Source of the DNA: Anaerotalea alkaliphila
Lineage (GTDB): Bacteria > Bacillota > Clostridia > Lachnospirales > Vallitaleaceae
Assembly: GCF_010179735.1 (NCBI RefSeq)
Contig: NZ_JAAEEH010000023.1
Span: 1 to 50,442 of the forward strand
DNA: 50,442 nt
Direction of reading: 5' to 3'
In this document: positions 26,501-33,872 of the stretch, one piece after another
Numbering within the stretch: position 1 is the stretch's first letter
How the letters are laid out: the number at the start of each line of letters is the position of its first letter
Position numbers and translations under genes: made by a program
Notes under the pieces: generated by a model
Database searches by the model: none
What the model was told of the DNA's origin: nothing
The model's input: only the letters and a program-made list of their open reading frames with translations

Positions 26501-27465
26501 ATAAGACAGGTGAGATTGAGAAAAAGAAGCTCAAAGAAAAATCAAGCGTTACACTATTTTGGCGTTGCGGTCGTGGTCTCCAGAATATGCCTCAGGTATG
26601 CGACGCCAAACAGTTCAATCAAGAATACCTAGAAATCAATTTTCAGCACCTGCTCATTGAGATGATTTCAAATCCTGAATTTAAGGCTTACTATGAAAAG
26701 CAAATAGATGAGCTTGAGATAAGTGAAGAAGAACTAAATATGGAGAAGCAGCTGATAGATAAAATGAATGAGCTGTATCAAAATCTCTACGAAGCGGTGG
26801 ACGAGGAGCTTAACAAAAAGGGCAGAGACTCACAGCGGATTGATATGCTTACGGGCAATATTGTGGCAATACAGGAACACCTAAAGAGCTATACAGAGAA
26901 GAGAGAGCAGCAACAATTTCTACAATCAGAAATGGAGTGGTTCTTTAATCGTTACAAAATTCAGGATCTTTTAGGAAAGAAGAGAAGGATGAACTTTTAT
27001 GGGTTCGATCAAACACGGTACGGAAAATCGCTGCTTCCTTCAAAGGTTTTAGAGACTGGTCTTAAGGTAGAAGAAGCAAGCTTTAACAGAAAATTATTTG
27101 AAAGGCTTATTGAATCTGGCGTAATCTATAAAGATGGGACAATGGTGTTCAAACTGAATATCGGCCTTGAATGGTCTGCACCAATTAATTATGAGAATTA
27201 TAAGAAGCTCATTACTAAGCGAAGGAAGCTTGAGAACTTCATAAAGCGACTAGATTTTCTTAACGGGCCTGAAATAAAGAAGCTTATGAAGTTTTGTAGA
27301 ACACCTAGAACTAGCCATGAGATGTTAGCATTCATGGGAGATGTGATGACAATTGAACATTTCAGGATAACGATAATCAATCCACTGGTTGAAATGGATA
27401 GACTGAAACGGACGATTCCAGAATTTATCAGCAGTCATGATCAGAAATACTATACAGAAAGCTGA
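23527..27465 (+). CDS. Double large serine recombinase (two fused LSRs), family A
   Basis: A 1312-residue protein made of two complete LSRs, more than twice the usual 450-560. First unit: YCRVS (Ser63), QRFSRN, recombinase domain, zinc ribbon near 355 (CGYCGNIHYR), coiled coil, closing strands to about 570. A charged linker of about 80 residues follows. Second unit: YVRVS (Ser669), SLSRFSRN, zinc ribbon near 967, coiled coil, then a winged helix at 1247-1312 (FCRTPRTSHEM ... DQKYY). The joint keeps AAAGGAGG and an in-frame GTG (25390), so the second LSR may also be made alone. Truncated homologue at 33865. Confidence 0.9.
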   Translation: MGKTSDDAVNKATVHQLDETENMNPNDTRQWVQTLWNPLDEKRKSPLERTDDEVRVAAYCRVSPTPNKRGRSLQNQMSHYTELIRNKPNWKFVGIYFDDNISGRTIKDRRSFKRMLRHAEEGKLDLIITKSVQRFSRNTKELLEAVEELKGHGTGVFFEKERIDTSIDYNAFLLSTYGSLSQAEVEAMSELCKWGIEQRLLSGRPYFQKTYGYELVKGSGRSELRIINEEADVVRWIYKEYLNGKSQTDIMRALTLSGIKTPRGLDTWSVSSVKKILTLPIYTGNYIGRTTNRDLMTNRVRSSEGMRDKILIENANPPIIDLETFEKVQKLIEENRPKKTTSSKKTISPFAGRIICGYCGNIHYRTTDRVKAAYWGCKLRVGHKELCPTSYIREEVMRDILQRGFEEWFDFGSDRTVKELEKMIERVNKNDHFEFHRLKYLTEIEIAEHLIGSRFTLEDVEDMRKQYGEFEEKINQIEDDRKYRDLALEWLSEGKDSVAFLTELTLELMRAWMVTVTIYSDEEYTIHWINGSETSVGDVELCKRKAEDFRKSRDAKIEQTELISRPDATDDNERETEVLSTENLISRASYAPDTKNNRIEKLESLHPGEGIKDYGRKEEIDVALPQVTQIDHQQHMQLMSRIYKNVKDNNHPKIEAKKKLKVAAYVRVSTDKEEQETSLKTQIAFYTYSILKNPKYQFAGIYVDEGITGTSTKHREGFNRMITDCKAGKIDLILTKSLSRFSRNTLDAIKYVRLLKELKSPTFVFFEKENISTEDDTSELMVSLMGALAQQESRNIGSSISWGKRALASRGIVRPRRLNYGYEYNDKKEWVIKEEEAAIVRRIYTDYLNGVRRSDIYKNLNDEGIVSPSGSGLWSNSSIKNILDNVVYKGDYIHNQKFKNPERKQPLVPNRGEIPMIHIEDHHPAIIEKDIWDEVQQMRADRRKSMKGVYLGFEKEEVKNEVFIEKFKCGECESTLGFGRYINRKKVKVHNDKTGEIEKKKLKEKSSVTLFWRCGRGLQNMPQVCDAKQFNQEYLEINFQHLLIEMISNPEFKAYYEKQIDELEISEEELNMEKQLIDKMNELYQNLYEAVDEELNKKGRDSQRIDMLTGNIVAIQEHLKSYTEKREQQQFLQSEMEWFFNRYKIQDLLGKKRRMNFYGFDQTRYGKSLLPSKVLETGLKVEEASFNRKLFERLIESGVIYKDGTMVFKLNIGLEWSAPINYENYKKLITKRRKLENFIKRLDFLNGPEIKKLMKFCRTPRTSHEMLAFMGDVMTIEHFRITIINPLVEMDRLKRTIPEFISSHDQKYYTES
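25374..25392 (+). promoter_or_regulatory. Internal ribosome binding site at the LSR fusion joint
   Basis: AAAGGAGG (25374-25381), eight bases, then in-frame GTG at 25390 starting VALPQVTQIDHQQ, the natural N-terminus of a second LSR. Family-A copy at 35240-35256 keeps the same arrangement. Confidence 0.7.
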
Positions 27466-27551
27466 AGATTAAAAATTTTGAATTGACCCTCTGCATATGG
27501 TAATGTTAGTGTAATAAGAAATAAGAAAATAATGGCAAAGGAGGGATCAGA

Positions 27552-27743
27552 ATGCCCACATCATCTTTTAATAAGGAATTTACTTTGAATACTAATAAGG
27601 CCGTGGAGTCTTTCGAGAGAATCATTTCCACCCCTAAGAAAAGTATTAAAATAGATAGAAACTTGCTATCGTCAGAAACGATAAAGCGTGGAGAGCAGAA
27701 AGTAAAACAAATGCTATCTCGAAACGTTACAAGCGAAAAATGA
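27552..27743 (+). CDS. Orphan antitoxin-like small protein (SSFNK type)
   Basis: A 63-residue protein, MPTSSFNKEFTLNTNKAVES, with AAAGGAGGGATCAG before the ATG. It is nearly the same as the protein at 37565, which precedes a GNAT acetyltransferase in a toxin-antitoxin layout. Here no acetyltransferase follows, only terminators, so it looks like an antitoxin left after toxin loss. TTGACC at 27483 may be part of its promoter. The DNA-binding and neutralising role is inferred from gene layout. Confidence 0.6.
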   Translation: MPTSSFNKEFTLNTNKAVESFERIISTPKKSIKIDRNLLSSETIKRGEQKVKQMLSRNVTSEK

Positions 27744-27772
27744 GCCTATCACATTGCGATGGCTTTATTTTT
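27744..27772 (+). terminator. Intrinsic terminator after orphan antitoxin
   Basis: GCC-T-ATC pairs with GATGGC (27744-27763, one bulge), followed by TTTATTTTTT. The homologous hairpin at 38355 is perfect over nine pairs. Confidence 0.6.
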
Positions 27773-27786
27773 TGTGATCACAAATT

Positions 27787-27848
27787 AACCACCAAGATGG
27801 CATCTAGACTCGGCATCAGTTCCGAACTCAGACCGAATCTTGGTGGTT
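27787..27848 (+). ncRNA. Conserved right-arm hairpin, copy 1
   Basis: A 12-bp outer stem AACCACCAAGAT/ATCTTGGTGGTT encloses two symmetric internal loops and inner helices TCT/AGA and TCGG/CCGA, followed by T runs. Copies at 33698, 38398 and 45349 keep the core around CTCGG...CCGA while the outer stem changes in a pair-preserving way. It may be a terminator, a small RNA or a DNA hairpin. Confidence 0.6.
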
Positions 27849-27975
27849 TTTTGTTTTTTCGAAGGAATCTCGATTTTTTTGCGCATAGACAAAAATGGCA
27901 ATTACTAGAATAGATTTTCGAACTTCTAAACTAATCAACTGAGTAACAATATAATAGAAGGAATTTTTCAAAAGA

Positions 27976-28008
27976 GCTCATTTCTTAACTGAAATGGGCT
28001 TAATTTTT
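27976..28008 (+). terminator. Intrinsic terminator near right end of unit 1
   Basis: 9-bp stem GCTCATTTC/GAAATGGGC (27976-27984, 27991-27999), then TTAATTTTTTT. Same hairpin at 38680. Confidence 0.75.
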
Positions 28009-28070
28009 TTATCTTTACAGCACAACGGATAAAACTACATATTGTATTAATGACAACTAAAATACATTAT

Positions 28071-28097
28071 AAAACACAATATATTGTGTTTTTATCC
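28071..28097. other. Right end (putative attR) of prophage, family-A type
   Basis: A perfect 22-bp palindrome (28071-28092, core CACAATATATTGTG) runs into TTTTTATCC (28089-28097). Immediately after, the reading frame of a truncated LSR2 gene begins. The second family-A right end at 38778-38800 has the same core and TTTTTATCC and also abuts LSR2 at the same codon. Confidence 0.6.
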
Positions 28098-28098
28098 A

Positions 28099-29004
28099 GA
28101 TCGCATCATGCCGAATGAGAAATTCTGTGGCCATGCATTATGTCAGAAGTCAGTAACCCTGGACCCTTTAACCCACAAGCGAATCAGAAATAAGAACCAT
28201 AAACCACAGTACTTTATACGGAACAATCACCCTGCAATCATCTCTGAAGAGGAATGGAATTATGTACAAAAGGAACTGGAAAGAAGAAGAAAAATGAAGC
28301 ATGATCCTGACGGAAAGTACCACAGAACCTATAGCGGTAAAGCACCATTTTCTAATATGCTTTACTGTGGGGAGTGTGGCATGCCAGTTCATAGAAGGAG
28401 AATCACATCAAAAAAAGATGGCAAGCCTTACAAATTTACCGTTTGGCATTGCAGACTGGCGGCTCAGAAAGTAGAAGCTGACTTTGACTGCCATTCAAAA
28501 TATGTATGGGAAGAGGTTATTGAGGCGGCCTACAACGAAATGCTTCTAAAAATGACTGAAGAGATTGACCTAATAAGAGCTGAGGGAGAAGCAGCCATTG
28601 AGGATGTGAGCTTAACCTATGATGAAAAAGAAAGGCTTAAAGAACTTGAAGAAATTATCGGTCGAATCAATGATCGCATTAGTGAGATGGCCATGAGGGA
28701 AAGTGTTACCAATGACCCCATTTATGATGCGACCCTTAGAAATATGATCTATGAATCGCAAATCTACCAGCAGGAACATGAAGCCCTTGTTAAAAGCCAG
28801 GACGAAGAAATCTATATGAGGCAGAACTTAGAAGCCTTAATAACATATCTTGAAAGTCAAAGTAGCTTTGAGACCTTTGATGCCACTGAATTTAAAAAAC
28901 TTGTTGAAAGAGGCATTCTCCATAAAGATTATGAGATTGAGTTTATATTTAAATGTGGAGTCAAAAGAATGGCTCAAGGCTGGAGACGTGGGAAGAACGA
29001 GTAG
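28099..29004 (+). pseudogene. 5'-truncated LSR2, family B unit
   Basis: About 301 codons matching the C-terminal half of LSR2: DRIMPNEKFCGHALCQK aligns with the region near residue 260 of the intact genes, followed by the zinc ribbon (YCGECGMPVHRRR) and coiled coil. The catalytic domain is missing, so it cannot recombine DNA. The nearest possible starts (TTG at 28084, ATG at 28108) have no ribosome binding site. It is near identical to 38802-39707 (about six residue differences by eye). Interpreted as the right-hand remnant of an integrase gene split by insertion of the prophage. Confidence 0.8.
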
Positions 29005-29038
29005 CGATTTTTAAAGAATTTATCTAATTAAATAAAAT

Positions 29039-29126
29039 ACTCCTTTACCTTATAGAGATTGTACTTGCAATAGTTTGACACCAATGCAAACATACAAGCA
29101 AGCGTAATCTTTTAGGGGAAAGGAGT
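29039..29126 (+). promoter_or_regulatory. SD-sequestering leader of family-B double LSR
   Basis: ACTCCTTT (29039-29046) can pair with AAAGGAGT (29119-29126), the Shine-Dalgarno of the gene at 29134. GTACTTGCA is conserved at 29061-29069 and ACATAC follows downstream. The inner helices seen in copies 23427 and 48659 are weaker here. Confidence 0.6.
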
Positions 29127-29133
29127 TTTTATA

Positions 29134-32100
29134 ATGGACCAAATAGATAAAAGCTTATGGATCAATAAATTATGGGATCCTTTAGAAAAGATAGAAGATA
29201 GTCCACTGCATAGTAAGCGTGAGGGAATCAAAGTCGCAGCATATTGTAGAGTGAGTCTTGATTCACTGGGACTGTCCCACTCATTGGAAAGCCAAGTAAG
29301 TCACTATACCCATGTGATTAATAGTAGGGACAACTGGACCTTTGTCGGTATCTATTTTGATAATTTGGTTACCGGGAGAAAAGCATCATTAAGACGAGGC
29401 TTTACTCGGATGCTCAGGCACTGTGAAGAACATAGGATTGACCTAATCTTAGTCAAAAATGTATCCCGTTTTTCAAGGAACACGCAGGAGTTAATTGAAG
29501 TCATAGAAAGACTCAAGGAACTGGGGATAGCTGTATATTTCGAAACAGAAAATATTACGAGCACTAGAAGTGATACGACTTATCTTTTAAAAACCTATGC
29601 CAGCATTGCCCAAGGAGAGATTGAGGCTGCTTCTCAAGCCATAGAATGGGGTCATGAAAAACGAATGATGAAAGGCAAGGTTAATATCGGACACACATAC
29701 GGCTATGATAAAACAAAAGTTGGTACTGAGACGATTATTACAATCAATGAAGAGCAAGCTCAAGTTGTTAGACAGATTTATCAAATGTATCTTGATGGAA
29801 TGGGCTGTAAAGCTATTGCAGCAGAGTTAACCAAGAGAAATATCAAGACATATTTTGGGAAAGAGCTATGGGGGGAACAAACAGTTGATTCAATTTTGTC
29901 CAATATTTCTTATACCGGAGATGTAAAAGCTAGAAAACACACAAGAGATCTGATGAGTAATAAAATGCGTCCATCGGAAGGTATTAGGGACCAATACTTG
30001 ATTGAAAATCATCACCCGTCGATTATCGGAAAAGAAGTATATGAGTTGGTTCAAGATAAAAGATCAACAAAAAAGAAAGGCTCACATCCCAAAACTCACA
30101 GAGCTAATCCTTTGTTAAACCGTGTTAGTTGTGGAAATTGCAATCGTAGCTTAAGAAGAAGTAGCAACAGATCTTGGGACTATTTTAGGTGTTATACTGC
30201 AGCAACAGACAAAGCTCTCTGCGCAACACCAACGATCAGAGAAGATGTCATGTCTGCAATTATGCTTAGGGCATTTAAAGAACGGTTTGATGTGAAAGAT
30301 AATAGGACTATAAAAATTCTTCAGAGAATGTTGATTAGAATAAACCAGAATGACTACTTTGAGTTCCACCGCCTTAAGGCCTTGACGCAGATACAAATGG
30401 CTAAAAGGTTGAAAGGCATTCAATTTACAGATGAAGCCATTAGTCAGATGGAAAAGGATTATGAGAAATTTGAGAAGCAGCTTGTAGAAATAGAAGATGA
30501 TAGGAAGTATCGTCTTGATTCCATAAAGTGGCTTGAGAGTATTAAAAGCTTTGATGAGTTTGAAGAGCGGGCCACAATTGAATATATGAGGGCTTGGATC
30601 ATTAGGGTGGTCATTTACTCAAAAGAAGATTATAAAATTTATTGGATTGATGGTAAAGAGACAGAAGTAGGTAACTGCATACCCATAAAACCAAATCATG
30701 AAGAGAAACTTCCAGAGTGGCAACCTAACGGGGATTTACTGGTTCAAAAAGACCCTAAATCAAACATCCAAATCGCCTCGGAGAAAGGGGGTGATCAAAA
30801 TTACATTGAGGAGGAGGACGAAAAGATGATAGCAGAAAGAAAACTTGAACCTAACTTGATGGTTAAAAATATACAAAAACAATTGAGCAATTCCGTTGTG
30901 ATGCGGACGAGCGTACCTGTGGTAAGAGAAAAGAAGTTAAAAGTGGCTGCCTATGTGCGAGTTTCAACAGAACTAGAGCAGCAAAAAACAAGTATCAAGA
31001 CGCAATATTCATATTATCTGTACCTTATTCTCAAGGATCCACGTTACACCTTAGCTGATATCTATATAGATGACGGAAAAAGCGGGAGAACGACTGAAGG
31101 TAGGCCTGAGTTCAAGCGCCTGATGGAAGATTGTAAAGCGGGAAAAGTGGACTTGATTATTACAAAATCACTGTCTCGATTTGCCAGAAATACTGTCGAT
31201 ACATTAACCTATTTAAACATGTTGAAAAGTCTAGATCCACCTACTGAGGTTTGGTTCGAGCGTGAAAATCTGCGGAGCCTTGATGATAAGAGTAATGTAC
31301 TTATCAGTCTATTATCTGCCCTTAGTCAAGAAGAAAGTGTTAACATAGGAGAAGCGATTGCTTGGGGTAAAAGAAGCCTAGCTCAGAGGGGCATTGTAAA
31401 CCCAGGAAACATTGGATATGGCTTTCAATATGGAAAAAATAAAGAGTGGTTGATTAATGAAGAGGAAGCAGAGATAGTGCAGTTGATATACAATGAATAT
31501 GAAACAGGAAAGCGAATTTCTAGGGTTAAAGATTTATTAACCTCAAAGAATATCCCTACTCCTGATAGAAAGAAAAGATGGCATGAGACTACCATTAAAA
31601 GGATATTAACCTCAGAAATATATCGCGGCAACTATATCTATCTAAGATATCATACAGGATTTACATTAGCGCAGAAGCGGGTGAAGAATACAGGGGAGCT
31701 ACCGATGTATTTTATTGAGAATCATCATGAGGGTATAATAGACTCTGCTCAATGGGATAGAGTCCAAAATATAATAGAGGAATCTGAAAAAAGACGGAAG
31801 GAAAATATTCAGGAGTATCCAGCGGATGAGGGTAAGAATAAAGCTTTCGATAAAAAGTTATATTGCAGTAAATGTGGAAGTGTAGTAGGCTACGTTAGAG
31901 CCATCAGAAGACAGAGGAAAAATTACGAAATGAGATGGTGGCGTTGTCATCAAGCATTAAAAGGATACTGCGATGTCCCATATATGAGACAAGAATACAT
32001 TGAAGAAAACTTCTCTCAGCTTTTATTGGATATTAAATTCAATCCAGCGTTTGATGATTTTATTCGTTCTTTTATGGAGAACTTAAAGATTAAGCCAGAA

Positions 32101-32769
32101 GAAGAAAAACAAAGAGGTGAGCTGAAGGAAGAAAAGGAAAAACTCAATATGCGGTTGTATCAAGCAGTTGAAAATGAACTTGGAAAAAGTGGTAAAGATG
32201 CAAAACTTGTTGATTATTTGACTGATGAAATAATGAAGATAAGAGCAGAGCTTTCAAATTATACAGAGAGAGAAGAACAATTAGAAGCGATAGAATCGGA
32301 AATAGTAATTCTTAGAAAGAATTTAGCAAGTTTCAAAGATAAAAAACAAGATCATCTTGGGTATTACAAAGATACACGAGAATTTCAGTCAGAGTTGTTT
32401 GAGCAGTTTATTGAGAAGGGAATTGTTTTAGAAGATGGTCAAATTACCTATCAATTTATTTCTGGCTTTGAATGGGGAGTTCCGATAGACTATGGGTCTT
32501 TCCAGGAACAGAAAAGACTAAAAAGAGCGGCAAAACGAGCTGCTGAAAAAGAAGCCTTTTTAAAAGGAACAGAGGTAAGAGGTTTATTAAAATTTTGCAG
32601 AGAACCCAAATCCTTAACTGAAATGAGAGAGTATCTACCAAAGTATGCCCAAAATGATACTTTCAAAAGGAATATTGTAATCCCATTAATAGAAAAAGGG
32701 ATTTTAAAGCAAACATTGCCGGATCAGCCGAGTAGCAGACTTCAAAAATATTATTCAGTAAAGGAGTAA
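29134..32769 (+). CDS. Double large serine recombinase, family B, copy 1
   Basis: A 1211-residue double LSR. First unit: YCRVS (Ser41), NVSRFSRN, zinc ribbon CGNCNRSLRR, coiled coil. Second unit: YVRVS (Ser611), SLSRFARN, zinc ribbon CSKCGSVVGY, coiled coil, winged helix at the end (FCREPKSLTEM ... RLQKYYSVKE). An internal GGAGGAGG and ATG (30826) mark the joint. It is a different family from the 1312-residue protein. Compared with its sister at 39835, catalytic parts are almost identical but DNA-binding regions differ strongly. At the FEKE position it reads FETE and FERE. Confidence 0.9.
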   Translation: MDQIDKSLWINKLWDPLEKIEDSPLHSKREGIKVAAYCRVSLDSLGLSHSLESQVSHYTHVINSRDNWTFVGIYFDNLVTGRKASLRRGFTRMLRHCEEHRIDLILVKNVSRFSRNTQELIEVIERLKELGIAVYFETENITSTRSDTTYLLKTYASIAQGEIEAASQAIEWGHEKRMMKGKVNIGHTYGYDKTKVGTETIITINEEQAQVVRQIYQMYLDGMGCKAIAAELTKRNIKTYFGKELWGEQTVDSILSNISYTGDVKARKHTRDLMSNKMRPSEGIRDQYLIENHHPSIIGKEVYELVQDKRSTKKKGSHPKTHRANPLLNRVSCGNCNRSLRRSSNRSWDYFRCYTAATDKALCATPTIREDVMSAIMLRAFKERFDVKDNRTIKILQRMLIRINQNDYFEFHRLKALTQIQMAKRLKGIQFTDEAISQMEKDYEKFEKQLVEIEDDRKYRLDSIKWLESIKSFDEFEERATIEYMRAWIIRVVIYSKEDYKIYWIDGKETEVGNCIPIKPNHEEKLPEWQPNGDLLVQKDPKSNIQIASEKGGDQNYIEEEDEKMIAERKLEPNLMVKNIQKQLSNSVVMRTSVPVVREKKLKVAAYVRVSTELEQQKTSIKTQYSYYLYLILKDPRYTLADIYIDDGKSGRTTEGRPEFKRLMEDCKAGKVDLIITKSLSRFARNTVDTLTYLNMLKSLDPPTEVWFERENLRSLDDKSNVLISLLSALSQEESVNIGEAIAWGKRSLAQRGIVNPGNIGYGFQYGKNKEWLINEEEAEIVQLIYNEYETGKRISRVKDLLTSKNIPTPDRKKRWHETTIKRILTSEIYRGNYIYLRYHTGFTLAQKRVKNTGELPMYFIENHHEGIIDSAQWDRVQNIIEESEKRRKENIQEYPADEGKNKAFDKKLYCSKCGSVVGYVRAIRRQRKNYEMRWWRCHQALKGYCDVPYMRQEYIEENFSQLLLDIKFNPAFDDFIRSFMENLKIKPEEEKQRGELKEEKEKLNMRLYQAVENELGKSGKDAKLVDYLTDEIMKIRAELSNYTEREEQLEAIESEIVILRKNLASFKDKKQDHLGYYKDTREFQSELFEQFIEKGIVLEDGQITYQFISGFEWGVPIDYGSFQEQKRLKRAAKRAAEKEAFLKGTEVRGLLKFCREPKSLTEMREYLPKYAQNDTFKRNIVIPLIEKGILKQTLPDQPSSRLQKYYSVKE
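30810..30828 (+). promoter_or_regulatory. Internal ribosome binding site at fusion joint
   Basis: GGAGGAGG (30810-30817), eight bases, ATG at 30826 in frame, starting MIAERKLEPNLMVKNIQ. Same arrangement at 41524-41541 in the sister gene. Confidence 0.7.
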
Positions 32770-32831
32770 TGATGTCTTTTTATAAATGGAACGTTATTCT
32801 TCAAATATGAAGAAAATCATGACAAAATTAA

Positions 32832-32886
32832 AAACCCACTGAGTTGCCTGATAAAAGTAATCAAGCTACTTGGTGGGTTGTTTTTA
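32832..32886 (+). terminator. Hairpin terminator after family-B double LSR
   Basis: AACCCAC (32833-32839) pairs with GTGGGTT (32873-32879) around an inner GCCTGAT/ATCAAGC helix, then GTTTTT. Just upstream TTCTTC/GAAGAA forms another small hairpin. The sister copy is at 43557. Confidence 0.65.
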
Positions 32887-33033
32887 GTGCAAACAAACTG
32901 AGCGAAAATGCAAATGGCTCCGAATAAAAGTAGAAAGACCGAGGTCAATGAAGTCCCGCGGCCTTTAATCGATCTTTTCTGAGTTCCCACTCTATGGTAG
33001 GGACTCACCCGAGTTTGAACTCGACCTCTTATG

Positions 33034-33109
33034 AGTCGCTTATCGAGTAGCGACAAATATTTGAGCCTGATCACTTGTTAGTCGCATAACAGGGAGCGAC
33101 AAATATTTG
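33034..33109. repeat. Two hairpin-bearing direct repeats, 46 bp apart
   Basis: AGTCGC-N10-GCGACAAATATTTG occurs at 33034-33063 and 33080-33109. Each repeat holds a GTCGC/GCGAC inverted pair and a palindrome CAAATATTTG. They lie in an approximately 500-base gene-free stretch (32770-33264), downstream of the minus-strand regulator gene. The rest of that stretch shows nothing I recognise. Confidence 0.6.
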
Positions 33110-33264
33110 GTGTAATAGCTTGAATAAAAAGCTAATAAATATTTCCACTGATTTCTGGTTCAGTAGAAGAAACCTTTGCTCATCCTAAACCTTTGGTAAA
33201 GGACCATATCCAAAGTATAGCATAATAGCTTTTCTCAAAGCAAGATGTTGATTAATCGGATTTA

Positions 33265-33615
33265 TTATTTATTATTGATGGTTTGTCTTAAGTGGATTTG
33301 CTGTTTCAATGCAATCATCATGGAGAATAATTTCTCAAGTCCTTCTTTTTCATTAGCTGTTTTCACTTTATCCATGAGCTTAGCAAAAGAATTGCTTTTG
33401 TCCTTCTCTACTGTTAGATCTTCTAGCTTTAGGTCAAGGGCATTTGCTAAGGCTGCATACTGATTCATGGAAGGAATAAAATCACCGCATTCAATCCGGT
33501 GAAGAATCTTTTTGTCCAATCTTATGATGTTTTCTAAATCTTCTATTGTAAAGCCATTTTCTTTTCTAAAGCGATTTACGGTTTCGCTAAGTTTCTTAGT
33601 CGATAGAATTTTCAC
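33265..33615 (-). CDS. XRE-family helix-turn-helix regulator
   Basis: A 116-residue protein with a Cro/C1-type HTH in the first 65 residues (LSETVNRFRKENGFTIEDLENIIRLDKKILHRIECGDFIPSMNQYAALANALDLKLEDL) and a charged helical tail. The GTG at 33615 is preferred because GGGAG lies about ten bases upstream on the minus strand; the frame is open further. It is the only minus-strand gene in the recombinase array and takes the cargo position held by toxin-antitoxin genes in the other arms. It could be a lone antitoxin or a repressor. Confidence 0.7.
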   Translation of the reverse strand: MKILSTKKLSETVNRFRKENGFTIEDLENIIRLDKKILHRIECGDFIPSMNQYAALANALDLKLEDLTVEKDKSNSFAKLMDKVKTANEKEGLEKLFSMMIALKQQIHLRQTINNK

Positions 33616-33697
33616 TTGTAATGTCTCCCATCTATTTATAAGAAGTAGTAGATAGCAATCTTTTATAATCATATTACCTATTAGAATCTAATAAGTC

Positions 33698-33767
33698 AAA
33701 CCCGCTAAGATAGAATCTTGCTTCGGTATAGTCCCGAGGTTAGAGATAGTCTTGGCGGGTTTCTTTT
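33698..33767 (+). ncRNA. Conserved right-arm hairpin, copy 2
   Basis: 13-bp outer stem (33698-33710 with 33750-33762, one wobble) around a core with TTCGG and CCGA, then TTTTTAT. The stem differs at several pairs from copy 1 yet stays paired, which supports a selected structure. Confidence 0.6.
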
Positions 33768-33829
33768 TATAGCAAAAATCACCTAAAATACATATGAATT
33801 TCAACTATTTTCTTGATAAATATAGATGC

Positions 33830-33872
33830 ATTGGGTTTCCTTTTTATCCTTTTAGATTCGAGGCGAGAAAGA
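33830..33872. other. Right end (putative attR), family-B type, copy 1
   Basis: 43 bp identical to 45708-45750. It contains TTTTTATCC and ends GGCGAGAAAGA, where recombinase coding sequence starts. Here the downstream gene is the first half of a family-A double LSR; at 45743 it is an LSR1. Confidence 0.65.
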
